In this document: in pieces, positions 53,073 through 62,269 of the stretch | Layout: every line of letters starts with the position of its first letter | How positions within the stretch are numbered: the stretch's first letter is position 1 | Position numbers and translations under genes: made by a program | DNA from: Echinicola strongylocentroti | Lineage (GTDB): Bacteria > Bacteroidota > Bacteroidia > Cytophagales > Cyclobacteriaceae | Assembly (NCBI RefSeq): GCF_003260975.1 | Contig: NZ_CP030041.1 | Coordinates: forward strand, 5,149,501 to 5,213,500 | Direction of reading: 5' to 3' | Length of the DNA: 64,000 nucleotides | Notes under the pieces: model-generated | The model's input: only the letters and a program-made list of their open reading frames with translations | What the model was told of the DNA's origin: nothing | Databases searched by the model: none

Positions 53073-53761
53073 GCAGGTTTTACCTGGTTTTCAATGATGG
53101 AGAGGAGGATATATCCTACGATCACGAAAGGCACGCCGGCCAGTCCCAGTCCCAGGATACTGACCACTGCTATGGCGATTACCAAATAGCGAAATATATT
53201 GTCTGCCCATCCGAAGTTTTTGAATTTCAGCGCTATCAATGGTAGTTCAGCAGTTAATAACATAGCCAATACCAAGGTCATCGCAAGAAGAAAGATACCA
53301 TTCTGGATCATACTGTCTGCCCAAGAAAACCGGTCTGCCAGAAAGGGGAGCGTGCAGACCAAAAGAGCATTGGCGGGAGTAGGCACACCGATGAACCGGT
53401 CCGATTGACGGGTGTCGATGTTGAACTTAGCCAATCTCATGGCAGATTGGATGCCAATCAGGAAAGCACAGAAAGGCAAATAACTATCAGGAAAGGGGAC
53501 TTTCATCAACTGGAAAAGTACAAATGAGGGCAAGACCCCAAAAGTCACCATGTCTGCAAGTGAATCCAGCTGCTTGCCGATCTCGCTATGGACTTTCAGT
53601 AACCTCGCCACCATTCCATCCAAAAAATCAAACATCGCTGCTGCCAAGGTAAAGTAGGTAGCGGCATAGAGATTTCCTTCCAGTACATAATATATTCCCG
53701 CCATCCCACTGGCCAGGTTCATGCAGGTAATTGCGTTGGGAATGTTTTTTTTGATGTTCAA
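53069..53761 (-). CDS. pssA: CDP-diacylglycerol-serine O-phosphatidyltransferase
   Basis: A 230-residue inner-membrane enzyme with about seven helices. It carries the complete CDP-alcohol phosphotransferase signature: Asp45-x2-Asp48-Gly49-x2-Ala52-Arg53, then Gly62, Asp66 and Asp70. The short N-terminus IPNAITCMNLASGM is typical of PssA. It makes phosphatidylserine, the precursor of phosphatidylethanolamine. ATGA overlaps on both sides (with the MBL gene and porU) place phospholipid synthesis and T9SS sortase genes on one transcript. Confidence 0.92.
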   Translation of the reverse strand: MNIKKNIPNAITCMNLASGMAGIYYVLEGNLYAATYFTLAAAMFDFLDGMVARLLKVHSEIGKQLDSLADMVTFGVLPSFVLFQLMKVPFPDSYLPFCAFLIGIQSAMRLAKFNIDTRQSDRFIGVPTPANALLVCTLPFLADRFSWADSMIQNGIFLLAMTLVLAMLLTAELPLIALKFKNFGWADNIFRYLVIAIAVVSILGLGLAGVPFVIVGYILLSIIENQVKPA

Positions 53762-54411
53762 AATTGAGCGTTTTTGCCAACGAAGGGATTGTGGTTTTTT
53801 TCATGTCCGATGAGCGTGGCCGGACCGTGGCCTGGATATACTTTTACATCATCAGGTAAGCTAAAAAGCTTGGATTTGATGGCATCAAGCAAGGTCTGAT
53901 GATCACCTCCGGGAAGGTCTGTTCGGCCGATGCTTCCTTGAAACAAGGTATCTCCACCAATACAGGTTTTGCTCTCGGGGTGATAAAACACCACATGGCC
54001 TGGAGCATGGCCGGGAACCCATATGACTTCTAACTCCGTATTGCCAAATGAGATTTTATCCCCTTCTTCCAAGAATTTTTCAGCTTCACAAGCCGTGTAG
54101 CCGGGGAAGCCATAATTGGAAGCGTAAGTGCCTACTGCTGCCAAGACTGGCTCATCTTTGGGGTGGATCTCGAGGGAAAGTCCATAGGTGTGGTTAATGA
54201 AATAATTACCTAAAACATGATCGATATGACAGTGGGTGTTGAGAAGCCGTACTGGCTTCAGCCCATTGGAATCAATAAAGGCCTTCAATGTTTCCTGTTC
54301 TTCTTTTGCGTAACAGCCTGGGTCAATGATCACTGCGGTTTTAGTGTCGTCGTACAGGATATAGCAATTTTCTTGAAAAGGATTAAACGTGAAAGTTTGT
54401 ACATTGAGCAT
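53758..54411 (-). CDS. MBL-fold metallo-hydrolase, glyoxalase II-like
   Basis: About 217 residues from the ATG at 54411; an in-frame upstream start (54447) adds 12 residues not seen in the family. The metal site is complete: THCHIDH (His60, His62, Asp64, His65), the later histidine in WVPGHAPGHV, Asp in CIGGDTLF and His in VYPGHGP. Such proteins hydrolyse thioesters (for example S-acylglutathione analogues) or similar small substrates. It is first in the operon leading to pssA and porU. Confidence 0.9.
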   Translation of the reverse strand: MLNVQTFTFNPFQENCYILYDDTKTAVIIDPGCYAKEEQETLKAFIDSNGLKPVRLLNTHCHIDHVLGNYFINHTYGLSLEIHPKDEPVLAAVGTYASNYGFPGYTACEAEKFLEEGDKISFGNTELEVIWVPGHAPGHVVFYHPESKTCIGGDTLFQGSIGRTDLPGGDHQTLLDAIKSKLFSLPDDVKVYPGHGPATLIGHEKNHNPFVGKNAQF

Positions 54412-54468
54412 CTTCGAAACATTTTTGAATTCATGCCAAAATAACAAAGAAAGAAATTAATTTTGGGT

Positions 54469-55521
54469 ATGGATGTAGATTTTTTACTCATTGGACAAGG
54501 TTTGGCTGGTACCGTGCTATCATATCGCCTGATGGACGCTGACCAATCCATTTTGGTTATTGATCAACCAGCCGGCAATAACAGCAGCCGTGTAGCGGCG
54601 GGTCTGTTTAATCCAATCACTGGACGCAAAATGGTGAAGACATGGAATGCCGACCGGCTATTTCCGTGTATCAAGCCCCTATACGCCGAACTTGAAAAAC
54701 TGATCGGTCAGCGGCTGATTTATGACAAGGCCATTTATCGCCCTTTTTTTGGTGTGGACGAACAGAATGAATGGATGGGAAAGAGCTGTGATGAGGATGT
54801 ACAAGCCTATCTGGAAGAAGTAAGGACACAGCCTCTGTATGACGAAGTACACGACCCTTATGGAGGGATCGTGCTCAAAAACTCCGGCTATTTGGATATC
54901 AATGTCCTTTTGGATGAATACAATGCTTGGCTAAAGGCAAAAGGGCGAATAAAAGAAGAGAATTTTGATGAGGAGCAGTTGGTCCATGAAGGCGGGAAGT
55001 GGCGGTATCAGGGCATCACTGCCAAGGCCATTATTTACTGCAATGGTCTGGGAGCTGCCCAAAGCTCGTATTTTCAATGGTTGCCATTTGCGCCTGTCAA
55101 AGGAGAAATATTGGAAATGGAAAGTGAATTTGTCCCTGAAGAAATCATCAACAGGGGCGTTTTCAGGATTACCATGCCCGATCTGCGGGTTCGGGTAGGG
55201 TCTACGTATAGTTGGCATGACTTGGATATAGGTCCTACGGAGCAGGGAAAAGAGGAGATATTGGCGCGGTTGGAGAAAATTGTACAGGGGCAGGCAGGAG
55301 AGGTTTTGAGTCATCGGACAGGGGTTCGGCCCGCCACTAAGGACCGAAAACCTTTATTGGGCAAACATCCATCGGCCAAAAACGTTTATATCTTCAATGG
55401 ATTTGGTGCGAAAGGGGTTTCTTTAGTACCTTATTACAGCAATATCATGCTCGACTTATTGTTGGAAAATGCCGAACCTGAAAAAGATGTTAATATAAGT
55501 CGATTTTTTAAGTATATTTAA
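54469..55521 (+). CDS. FAD-dependent oxidoreductase (DAO family)
   Basis: 350 residues from the ATG at 54469 (a TTG two codons upstream is less likely). It begins with VDFLLIGQGLAGTVLSYRL, a dinucleotide-binding fold, then SSRVAAGLFNPITGRKM, and ends with the DAO block LSHRTGVRPATKDRKPLLG and VYIFNGFGAKGVSLVPYYS. This resembles the oxidase domain of MnmC-like and related proteins but no methyltransferase domain is fused. Substrate unknown. It diverges from the MBL gene across 57 bp and lies 24 bp upstream of the large surface protein gene. Confidence 0.85.
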   Translation: MDVDFLLIGQGLAGTVLSYRLMDADQSILVIDQPAGNNSSRVAAGLFNPITGRKMVKTWNADRLFPCIKPLYAELEKLIGQRLIYDKAIYRPFFGVDEQNEWMGKSCDEDVQAYLEEVRTQPLYDEVHDPYGGIVLKNSGYLDINVLLDEYNAWLKAKGRIKEENFDEEQLVHEGGKWRYQGITAKAIIYCNGLGAAQSSYFQWLPFAPVKGEILEMESEFVPEEIINRGVFRITMPDLRVRVGSTYSWHDLDIGPTEQGKEEILARLEKIVQGQAGEVLSHRTGVRPATKDRKPLLGKHPSAKNVYIFNGFGAKGVSLVPYYSNIMLDLLLENAEPEKDVNISRFFKYI

Positions 55522-55545
55522 AACAAAGACAATAAGAACAGTTCA

Positions 55546-58500
55546 ATGAAGGTAAAATTAGTTTTTATTTATTTTACACTACTCTGGCTAGGTTCCATTT
55601 CCGTTTCTAATGCCCAATTTGACCAGGAACGATTCGGTAAAAATAGGATCCAGCACCACGAGTTTGATTGGTATTTTTTTTCATCCAATAATTTTGAGGT
55701 CTACTACTATGGGGGAGGCCGGGAAAACGCCCGTATGGCGATAGATTATTTGGAAAATGAGTTTGAGCGGGTCACGCAGATGATTGGCTATGTCGCCTAT
55801 ACCAAACCGAAGATCTATATATATAACAGCAGGGAAGAATGGCTGGAAAGCAACTTGAACTTGGAAGAGGATAATTATACAGTCAATGGCGAGACATTTT
55901 TTTCCAAACTACTGGCCGAGGTTCCCTATACAGGGGGTTGGGCCTCTTTTAAGGATGAGCTACTGTACCGCACGATCAGGGTCATCCTTGAGGAAATGCT
56001 GTATGGAAGCACGATTGCAGATGCCTTCCAGTCCAATTTGATCAACAGTTTCCCAGAATGGTTTGTAGACGGTACGGCCCTTTATCTTGCCAAAGGATGG
56101 AGCTTGGAAATGGATGATTACGTGCGTCATTATCTCAAAGAAAATGAGGCTCCAAGGCTTTATAAACTGAACAAAAGGGAAGCTTCTTTGGTAGGTCAGT
56201 CTATTTGGAATTTTATTGTCCAAAAATATGGTAAGCGCTATGTGTCGAGTATTTTGAACCTAAGTAGGATCAATCGAAATGAAGAAAATAGTATATCCAA
56301 TACCCTAGGGGTTGGATATAAGGACTTTACCACTGAATGGCGGGATTATTATACCACGGTCAATGAACCGGTGTTTTCGACGTTTAAGGAACCCGCCACT
56401 GATCACGTTATCGCATCGACCAAAAGGGATGAAAACGGTGCAATCAATGATATCAAATTCAGTCCCGATGCTGAGCACTTGGCCTATGTCGTCAATGATA
56501 ATGGTAAATTTAGAGTGATTGTGAGGAATTTATCATCCAATAATGAGGTGACTGTTTTTAGGGGAGGTAGCTCCGCAGAGGATCAGGAGCCCAATTTTAC
56601 CAGCCCTGTTATAGCTTGGAAGGACACCTTGAACCTGACGATAGCGACTTTTAAGCGAGGGCTGACCACTTTGCGGATGAGAAGTATCGATGGTAGCAGT
56701 CAGGATAAGATCTTTTTGAGAAACATCACCCAGATCAATAGCTTGGACTTTTCGCCAAACGGCAAAACCATGGTGCTGTCTGCCATGTCAGGAGGGAAGA
56801 CCAATATCTATACCCTAAACCTCAGGGGGAGAGGAAGGAGATTGACCAATGATGTCTTTGATGATATTACTCCGGTATTTGTCAATGATTCGACCATCGT
56901 TTATGCCTCCAATAAAACCAATCTTCCCGATAGTGTGCTCACACGTACTCCAGATGTAAGGGAGCTGCCTGAGTATTTTAACTTGTTCAAACTAGAGCTT
57001 GGGGATAGCTTGGTAACGACCAAGTTGACCAATATGAATTCCAAGAATTTTATGCCTCGACCGATGAACCAGAATTTTGTATTGCACTTAAGTGACCAGA
57101 GTGGGATTTATAACTTGATGCGGTACGGTTTGGGCAGTGAAGTGTCCAGTCAGGTTTCTGCATTCAATACCAGTGTGGAAAGTTTTGATTTTGCCCCGAC
57201 AGTCAATAAGTGGGCGTATTCGTATAAGGATGGAACGGGAAGCAAGTTGGTGCTGGAATCTTATCCAAATTTGGACCAATTTACCCCGGGGACTCCTAGG
57301 ATTCAGCTTAATCAAGCGAAGAAACTGAACGAAAGACTGGCGGAGAGAAGACTTGAAAAGCAGGAAAATGATCAACCTGTTGAAGAGAGCCCCGTTACAG
57401 CGGAAGAACCAGATACTGCACCTGAACCAATCACAGAAATCGACTCTATCAGCCCCCCTTCCAATAACACGGGGACTATCAACGTGGATCGGTTGCGATT
57501 TGAGCACCATGCGGGGATCAATACGGAGAAATATTCCTTCGATACGGTACCTACGCCCCAAGAAAAAAGAGAAGGTCGTTTGGCTTCCGGAAGGAGTGAT
57601 ATTCTGGAAGCTTTCAGAAAACAAAGCCTTAAAAACACCGTCAGAGGCCCTAGGGAGTACATGCCCCAAGTGCAGGCCAATAGCTTGAGAACTACCTTCG
57701 TGGTGGATCCACTTCGTGGGTTTGGACTGAACATTGAAGGGAAGATGACAGAGCTACTTAATGACCATGTCTTTCAAGGAGGAATCATGACACCGTTGGA
57801 CTTTAGGTCAGGAAGTGACGTGTACTTTGAATACGAGTACCTGAAGAGCAGGATTGATTACAGGGCTAGGTTTGACCGGAGAGCACTGGTGATCTCGGAG
57901 GGCGACGAGACGTACCAACGTTATGTGCTGACCAAGGGTGAGTTGGGCTTTTCCTATCCTTTTACTGAGCACACCCGATTTACCCTAGCGCCGTTTTATG
58001 CCAAGACACAGTACTTTAACCTTAATGCGGATTCCTTGATTATGGGTAGTGAAGGCCCCCAAAACCGATTTGATGTAAATTATGTCGGAGGAAAAGCGGA
58101 ACTGGTGGTGGACAAGACCCGATTACTGGGGCTGCACATGGAGCAAGGCTTTAAGGGAAAGGTGGGTTTTAAGCACTATCAGGGAATAGACGAAGGAGAC
58201 AGGTCATTTAGCAATTTTTACCTTGATATAAGAAATTATCAGAAAATACATAAGAACATTACCTTTGCGACAAAGCTCTTTGCTGGCTCTTTTATGGGAA
58301 ACAATCCACAAAGTTATTTGGTGGGCGGCATGAAAAACTGGCTGTTCAATGAGTTTTACGAGCCACCGTCCAATCGCCCTGAGCCATCCCCAGTGAGAAA
58401 TCGAGATGGAGTTGAAAATTCTAACATCCTCTTTGCGGAGTTTGTAGACCTTAGAGGCTATGATTATGATGAAATACGGGGCAGGAATGTGGTGACCTTT

Positions 58501-58848
58501 TCTGCGGAGCTGAGAATACCATTGTTTTCTTATTTGTCCAGAGGGAATATAGCTTCCAATTTCATTAAGAATTTCCAATTGGTTGGTTTTTATGATGCAG
58601 GTTCGTCGTGGGATGATGCCGCACCGTGGGAGCGTGTAAACGACCAGAATACCGAAGTGATCAATACCGATGGCTCGCCGTTTAATATTACCCTGAATAA
58701 CTTTAACAACCCTTGGCTACAAAGCTATGGTGGTGGATTAAGGACGGTGTTGTTGAATTATTATGTCAAGTTTGATGCTGCTTGGCCCATCCGGAATTAC
58801 AGTGTCGGTGATCCCCGGTTTTACGTGACCTTGGGATATAATTTCTAA
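55546..58848 (+). CDS. Large secreted protein: degenerate peptidase-MA, TolB-like propeller and outer-membrane barrel
   Basis: 1100 residues with a signal peptide ending SNAQ (about 24). Residues ~40-250 resemble the gluzincin 'peptidase MA' fold: the helix that should carry HExxH reads VILEEMLYG (146-154), with Glu kept but both His lost, and the downstream PEWFVDGTALY (170-180) is conserved. Residues ~280-560 form WD40/PD40 propeller repeats (DIKFSPDAEHLAYVV, SLDFSPNGKTMVLSAMSGG, DITPVFVNDSTIVYASN). A low-complexity Glu/Pro-rich linker spans about 585-645. From about 715 to the end is a beta-barrel-like region (DPLRGFGLNIEG) ending in TLGYNF with terminal Phe. Likely an outer-membrane protein with a large periplasmic part; function unknown. 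Confidence 0.78.
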   Translation: MKVKLVFIYFTLLWLGSISVSNAQFDQERFGKNRIQHHEFDWYFFSSNNFEVYYYGGGRENARMAIDYLENEFERVTQMIGYVAYTKPKIYIYNSREEWLESNLNLEEDNYTVNGETFFSKLLAEVPYTGGWASFKDELLYRTIRVILEEMLYGSTIADAFQSNLINSFPEWFVDGTALYLAKGWSLEMDDYVRHYLKENEAPRLYKLNKREASLVGQSIWNFIVQKYGKRYVSSILNLSRINRNEENSISNTLGVGYKDFTTEWRDYYTTVNEPVFSTFKEPATDHVIASTKRDENGAINDIKFSPDAEHLAYVVNDNGKFRVIVRNLSSNNEVTVFRGGSSAEDQEPNFTSPVIAWKDTLNLTIATFKRGLTTLRMRSIDGSSQDKIFLRNITQINSLDFSPNGKTMVLSAMSGGKTNIYTLNLRGRGRRLTNDVFDDITPVFVNDSTIVYASNKTNLPDSVLTRTPDVRELPEYFNLFKLELGDSLVTTKLTNMNSKNFMPRPMNQNFVLHLSDQSGIYNLMRYGLGSEVSSQVSAFNTSVESFDFAPTVNKWAYSYKDGTGSKLVLESYPNLDQFTPGTPRIQLNQAKKLNERLAERRLEKQENDQPVEESPVTAEEPDTAPEPITEIDSISPPSNNTGTINVDRLRFEHHAGINTEKYSFDTVPTPQEKREGRLASGRSDILEAFRKQSLKNTVRGPREYMPQVQANSLRTTFVVDPLRGFGLNIEGKMTELLNDHVFQGGIMTPLDFRSGSDVYFEYEYLKSRIDYRARFDRRALVISEGDETYQRYVLTKGELGFSYPFTEHTRFTLAPFYAKTQYFNLNADSLIMGSEGPQNRFDVNYVGGKAELVVDKTRLLGLHMEQGFKGKVGFKHYQGIDEGDRSFSNFYLDIRNYQKIHKNITFATKLFAGSFMGNNPQSYLVGGMKNWLFNEFYEPPSNRPEPSPVRNRDGVENSNILFAEFVDLRGYDYDEIRGRNVVTFSAELRIPLFSYLSRGNIASNFIKNFQLVGFYDAGSSWDDAAPWERVNDQNTEVINTDGSPFNITLNNFNNPWLQSYGGGLRTVLLNYYVKFDAAWPIRNYSVGDPRFYVTLGYNF

Positions 58849-58876
58849 AGTGATTTGAATTGTTTAAGTTTGCTTC

Positions 58877-59758
58877 ATGATTAAATCCATGACCGGCTAT
58901 GGTGTAGCCAATTTTGAAAACGACCGCTATATTATTAGCGCAGAAATCAAGACCCTGAATTCTAAATTTCTGGACTTTAACCTGCGCAGTCCGCGGCAGT
59001 TTTCTGACCGTGAAATAGAAATCAGGAGTTTGGTGTCAGGTATTTTGGAAAGAGGAAAGGTGAACCTGAATATTGAGTTCACGGCTAAATCCAGTACAAA
59101 TCTACCTGTGAGCATTAACCAAGAACTCTTCGAGACGTACTTTGATACCTATAAATCGATGGCTTCAAAAGTGGGGGTGAATGACAGCACGGATTTATTC
59201 CGATTGGCCATTCAGGCCCCAAACGTGGTCACCACCGTTTCGGACAAATCAGATGACCAAGAAGAGTGGGAGGCTGTAAAAAAAGTGGTGATGGAAGCAG
59301 CACAAAAATGTGATGACTTCAGGAAGGATGAAGGGGATACACTCTATCACAAGTTTAAAGAAAACCTGGACGTCATCGCTAAAGGGCTGGACGAAATCCA
59401 AAAAGAAGAACCCAAGCGAAAAGAGCGCATTAAAAACCGGATCAAAAATAACTTCAAAGACTGGATGGAAGAAAATTCCTTTGATGAAAATCGATTTGAA
59501 CAGGAATTGATCTACTATTTTGAGAAGTTGGATATTACCGAGGAAATTGTCAGGCTTTCTACGCACCTCAACTACTTCGATAAGACCATGGCCGCTTCCA
59601 ATAGCCAGGGCAAAAAACTGGGCTTTATCAGCCAGGAGATCGGCAGAGAGATCAACACCATAGGCTCCAAGGCCAATGATGCAGCCATCCAGCGGCATGT
59701 CATCATTATGAAGGATGAACTGGAGAAGATCAAGGAGCAGGCGCTTAATATTATATAA
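58877..59758 (+). CDS. yicC: YicC-family endoribonuclease
   Basis: A 293-residue protein matching Yic[10 protein letters not shown] at the start, [14 protein letters not shown], the DUF1732 C-terminal region with [26 protein letters not shown] and the highly conserved [23 protein letters not shown]. coli YicC is an endoribonuclease acting in RNA turnover. Start at the ATG giving this N-terminus. In many genomes yicC precedes gmk; here it is followed one base later by thyA. Confidence 0.93.
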   Translation: MIKSMTGYGVANFENDRYIISAEIKTLNSKFLDFNLRSPRQFSDREIEIRSLVSGILERGKVNLNIEFTAKSSTNLPVSINQELFETYFDTYKSMASKVGVNDSTDLFRLAIQAPNVVTTVSDKSDDQEEWEAVKKVVMEAAQKCDDFRKDEGDTLYHKFKENLDVIAKGLDEIQKEEPKRKERIKNRIKNNFKDWMEENSFDENRFEQELIYYFEKLDITEEIVRLSTHLNYFDKTMAASNSQGKKLGFISQEIGREINTIGSKANDAAIQRHVIIMKDELEKIKEQALNII

Positions 59759-59759
59759 A

Positions 59760-60554
59760 ATGAAACAATACCATCAATTACTACAGCATATTTTGGACAC
59801 AGGCGTTCAAAAGGGAGATCGGACGGGAACAGGCACACAAAGCGTGTTTGGGTATCAGATGAGGTTTGACCTTCAGGAAGGGTTTCCGTTGGTGACTACA
59901 AAAAAATGCCACCTAAAGTCCATCATCTATGAACTGCTGTGGTTTTTGAAAGGAGATACCAATATCCAGTACCTGAAAGATCATAAGGTCAGGATATGGG
60001 ATGAGTGGGCCGATGAAGATGGTGACCTCGGGCCGGTGTACGGTTATCAGTGGCGCCATTGGCCTGACGGGAAAGGTGGAGAAATCGACCAAATCAAGAA
60101 TTTGATCAACCAGATCAAAAATAACCCCAATTCCCGAAGGCTGCTGGTAAGTGCTTGGAATGTGGCCGATGTCGATAATATGGCCTTGCCGCCTTGCCAT
60201 ACCATGTTCCAGTTTTATGTGGCGGAAGGAAAACTTTCCTGCCAGCTTTACCAGCGTAGTGCTGATGTGTTTCTAGGTGTGCCTTTTAATATAGCTTCCT
60301 ACGCACTTTTTACGATGATGATCGCCCAAGTTTGTGATCTGGAGCCCGGAGATTTTATACATACATTCGGTGATGCCCATTTGTATTCCAATCACATTGA
60401 GCAAGCCAAGTTGCAACTTTCGAGGGACTGTAGGCCACTGCCCACCATGAAGATCAATCCAGCGGTGAAGGATATCTTTTCGTTTGAGTTTGAGGATTTT
60501 GAATTGCTAAATTATGATCCACATCCACACATCAAAGCAGCTGTGTCAGTTTAG
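59760..60554 (+). CDS. thyA: Thymidylate synthase
   Basis: A 264-residue enzyme, the standard ThyA length, converting dUMP to dTMP with methylenetetrahydrofolate. It has [11 protein letters not shown] (phosphate-binding Arg21), the [20 protein letters not shown] block, nucleophile Cys146 in [30 protein letters not shown], and DAHLYSNH. The start ATG at 59760 lies one base after the yicC stop. The common partner folA (dihydrofolate reductase) does not follow. Confidence 0.97.
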   Translation: MKQYHQLLQHILDTGVQKGDRTGTGTQSVFGYQMRFDLQEGFPLVTTKKCHLKSIIYELLWFLKGDTNIQYLKDHKVRIWDEWADEDGDLGPVYGYQWRHWPDGKGGEIDQIKNLINQIKNNPNSRRLLVSAWNVADVDNMALPPCHTMFQFYVAEGKLSCQLYQRSADVFLGVPFNIASYALFTMMIAQVCDLEPGDFIHTFGDAHLYSNHIEQAKLQLSRDCRPLPTMKINPAVKDIFSFEFEDFELLNYDPHPHIKAAVSV

Positions 60555-60600
60555 GGATTGAAAGATTACCATATGATGAGATGGGAAGCTAACGGTTGTT

Positions 60601-61344
60601 CTAATTGAACAGGCTTTCTGCCAATTCAATGGGGCTGGTGTCAAATTCCGTGTTTTCGATATGTTGGAGATAGGCGATACCGGAAACATTGGTCGTAAAG
60701 ACCTGCTGTGCAGAAAGGAGGTCGGCTTCCGAGAATTTTCCTTCCAATACCGAAATCCCTTGTTGGTTTAGGTGCTTCAGCAAGGCTCCCCTTGCGACGC
60801 CTGCTATACAGCTACAGTTTAGCGATGGTGTGTAGAAGGCGTCTTCTTTCTTCCAAAACAAGTTGGCGATACCCGATTCGGAAATATAACCTGATGAATC
60901 CTTTAAGATGACCTCGTCCATTCCTCGCTCATGACGTTCGATATTGGCCATGACATAGGTGAGTGCGTTGAGGGTTTTGCAATGGGACCAAGGGCTTTTG
61001 GGTACAGTGATTTCAGTACTGAAATAAGCCGTTTCTTTTACTTTTGGGGGTGTTGTAGCTTTTTGGATGAGGATAAGTTCGCGTGCTTCGTGGTTTTGGG
61101 GAGTGTACTTCCCCAATCCATCCCGGTAAACATTCCATCGTATCCTTAATGGTGCGCCACCAAATTGTTCACGTAAGAACCTTTCCAACGCAACGATGGA
61201 AGTCAAGTTGTTATTGCTGATTCTTAATTGCTTCAGCCCTTCTTTCAGTCGGCTCCAATGTCCTTGGCGAAAACGGATTTTCCCCTTGTTGAAAATCATG
61301 GTTTCAAATAGGCCATCACCAAAATAGGCAGCCCTGTTTGCCAA
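60601..61344 (-). CDS. Class IV aminotransferase (aminodeoxychorismate lyase/BCAT-like); 5' end probably frameshifted
   Basis: A fold-type IV PLP enzyme of 247 residues as read from a TTG at 61344. PLP Lys is in SHCKTLNALTYV; the cofactor Glu is in DEVILKDSSGYISESGIANLFW; the N-terminal NRAAYFGDGLFETM matches the family core. Homologues normally have 20-25 residues before that core. Here they exist in the same frame (FDSPFPQGEFIHAPSNL) but without a start. An ATG at 61424 begins MNTQPFDNDTI in the neighbouring frame, and the two join if one base is added to the T4 run at 61390-61393. Candidate roles: 4-amino-4-deoxychorismate lyase (folate) or D-/branched-chain aminotransferase. Confidence 0.8.
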   Translation of the reverse strand: MANRAAYFGDGLFETMIFNKGKIRFRQGHWSRLKEGLKQLRISNNNLTSIVALERFLREQFGGAPLRIRWNVYRDGLGKYTPQNHEARELILIQKATTPPKVKETAYFSTEITVPKSPWSHCKTLNALTYVMANIERHERGMDEVILKDSSGYISESGIANLFWKKEDAFYTPSLNCSCIAGVARGALLKHLNQQGISVLEGKFSEADLLSAQQVFTTNVSGIAYLQHIENTEFDTSPIELAESLFN

Positions 61345-61582
61345 GTTTGATGGTGCATGAATAAACTCCCCTTGGGGGAAGGGTGAATCAAAATTGTATC
61401 GTTATCGAACGGTTGTGTGTTCATTATCGGTCAATTTAGCTGGCTATTCAACTATTTGGTAGGTGAATTTAAGTTAAAATCAATGGATATTGTCAATCAT
61501 TTGTGGATTTAAAACCATATTCAGTGATAATTGAATCATAAGTATTAGATTAGCACAGTACTTGAAAATGTAAACCCCAAAT

Positions 61583-62260
61583 ATGACAAGAAAAAGTAGT
61601 GTCTTTGATATGATAGGACCTGTGATGATAGGCCCTTCATCCTCCCATACGGCAGGTGTGGTGCGGATAGCAAGGGCAGCGATTAAGGTATTGGGCGGGA
61701 TTCCCGATGAGGCCGTGATTACCTTTTACAATTCATTTGCGAGGACGTATGAAGGCCATGGCAGTGACAAGGCCATCATAGGAGGTCTCATGGATATGAA
61801 GACGGACGATGCTCGTATAAAACAGGCCTTTGAGCTGGCAGAAGAGCGGGGGTTGACTTATGTTTTTAAGTCCATCGGCAATGCTTCGGTATTTCATCCC
61901 AATACGATCAAGCTAATCCTGACCAAAGGAGAGCACACGGTAGAAGTAATCGGAGAAAGCTTGGGAGGAGGACTGATCAATATAAAATCCATTGATGGAT
62001 TTCATGCCGAGTTTTCCGCGCAAGAGCACACGTTGATCATCAAGGCCAACGATGTGTCTGGGGCCATTGCCTTTATAACCAGTATTTTGGCGCAGGAGCA
62101 AGCTAATATTGCAACGATGTCGGTGTCAAGGAAGGGCAAGCGGGATATGGCCTGTCATGTGATCGAGATGGATTCCGGCCTTAATGCCATAACGATTAAG
62201 TATTTAGAGAGTATTAGTTGGATTCATGAATTAATTTATATTCCGGATATTGACCTATAG
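61583..62260 (+). CDS. sdaAB: L-serine dehydratase, iron-sulfur type, beta subunit
   Basis: A 225-residue protein: the SDH beta fold with FDMIGPVMIGPSSSHTAGVVRIA at the start, FYNSFARTYEGHGSDKAIIGGLM, and a C-terminal ACT domain (HTLIIKANDVSGAIAFITSIL, MACHVIEMD). With an alpha subunit carrying the 4Fe-4S cluster it deaminates serine to pyruvate and ammonia. No alpha-subunit gene is in the window, so it is encoded elsewhere or the gene pair is split. The tolC gene begins only 9 bp after its stop. Confidence 0.93.
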   Translation: MTRKSSVFDMIGPVMIGPSSSHTAGVVRIARAAIKVLGGIPDEAVITFYNSFARTYEGHGSDKAIIGGLMDMKTDDARIKQAFELAEERGLTYVFKSIGNASVFHPNTIKLILTKGEHTVEVIGESLGGGLINIKSIDGFHAEFSAQEHTLIIKANDVSGAIAFITSILAQEQANIATMSVSRKGKRDMACHVIEMDSGLNAITIKYLESISWIHELIYIPDIDL

Positions 62261-62269
62261 CTATATATT

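Noticed and set aside
54458..54465. TAATTTTG, an exact -7 promoter match upstream of the DAO gene
   Set aside because: It is 3 bp before the ATG, so transcription would begin after the start codon; a true promoter for this gene should lie further upstream.
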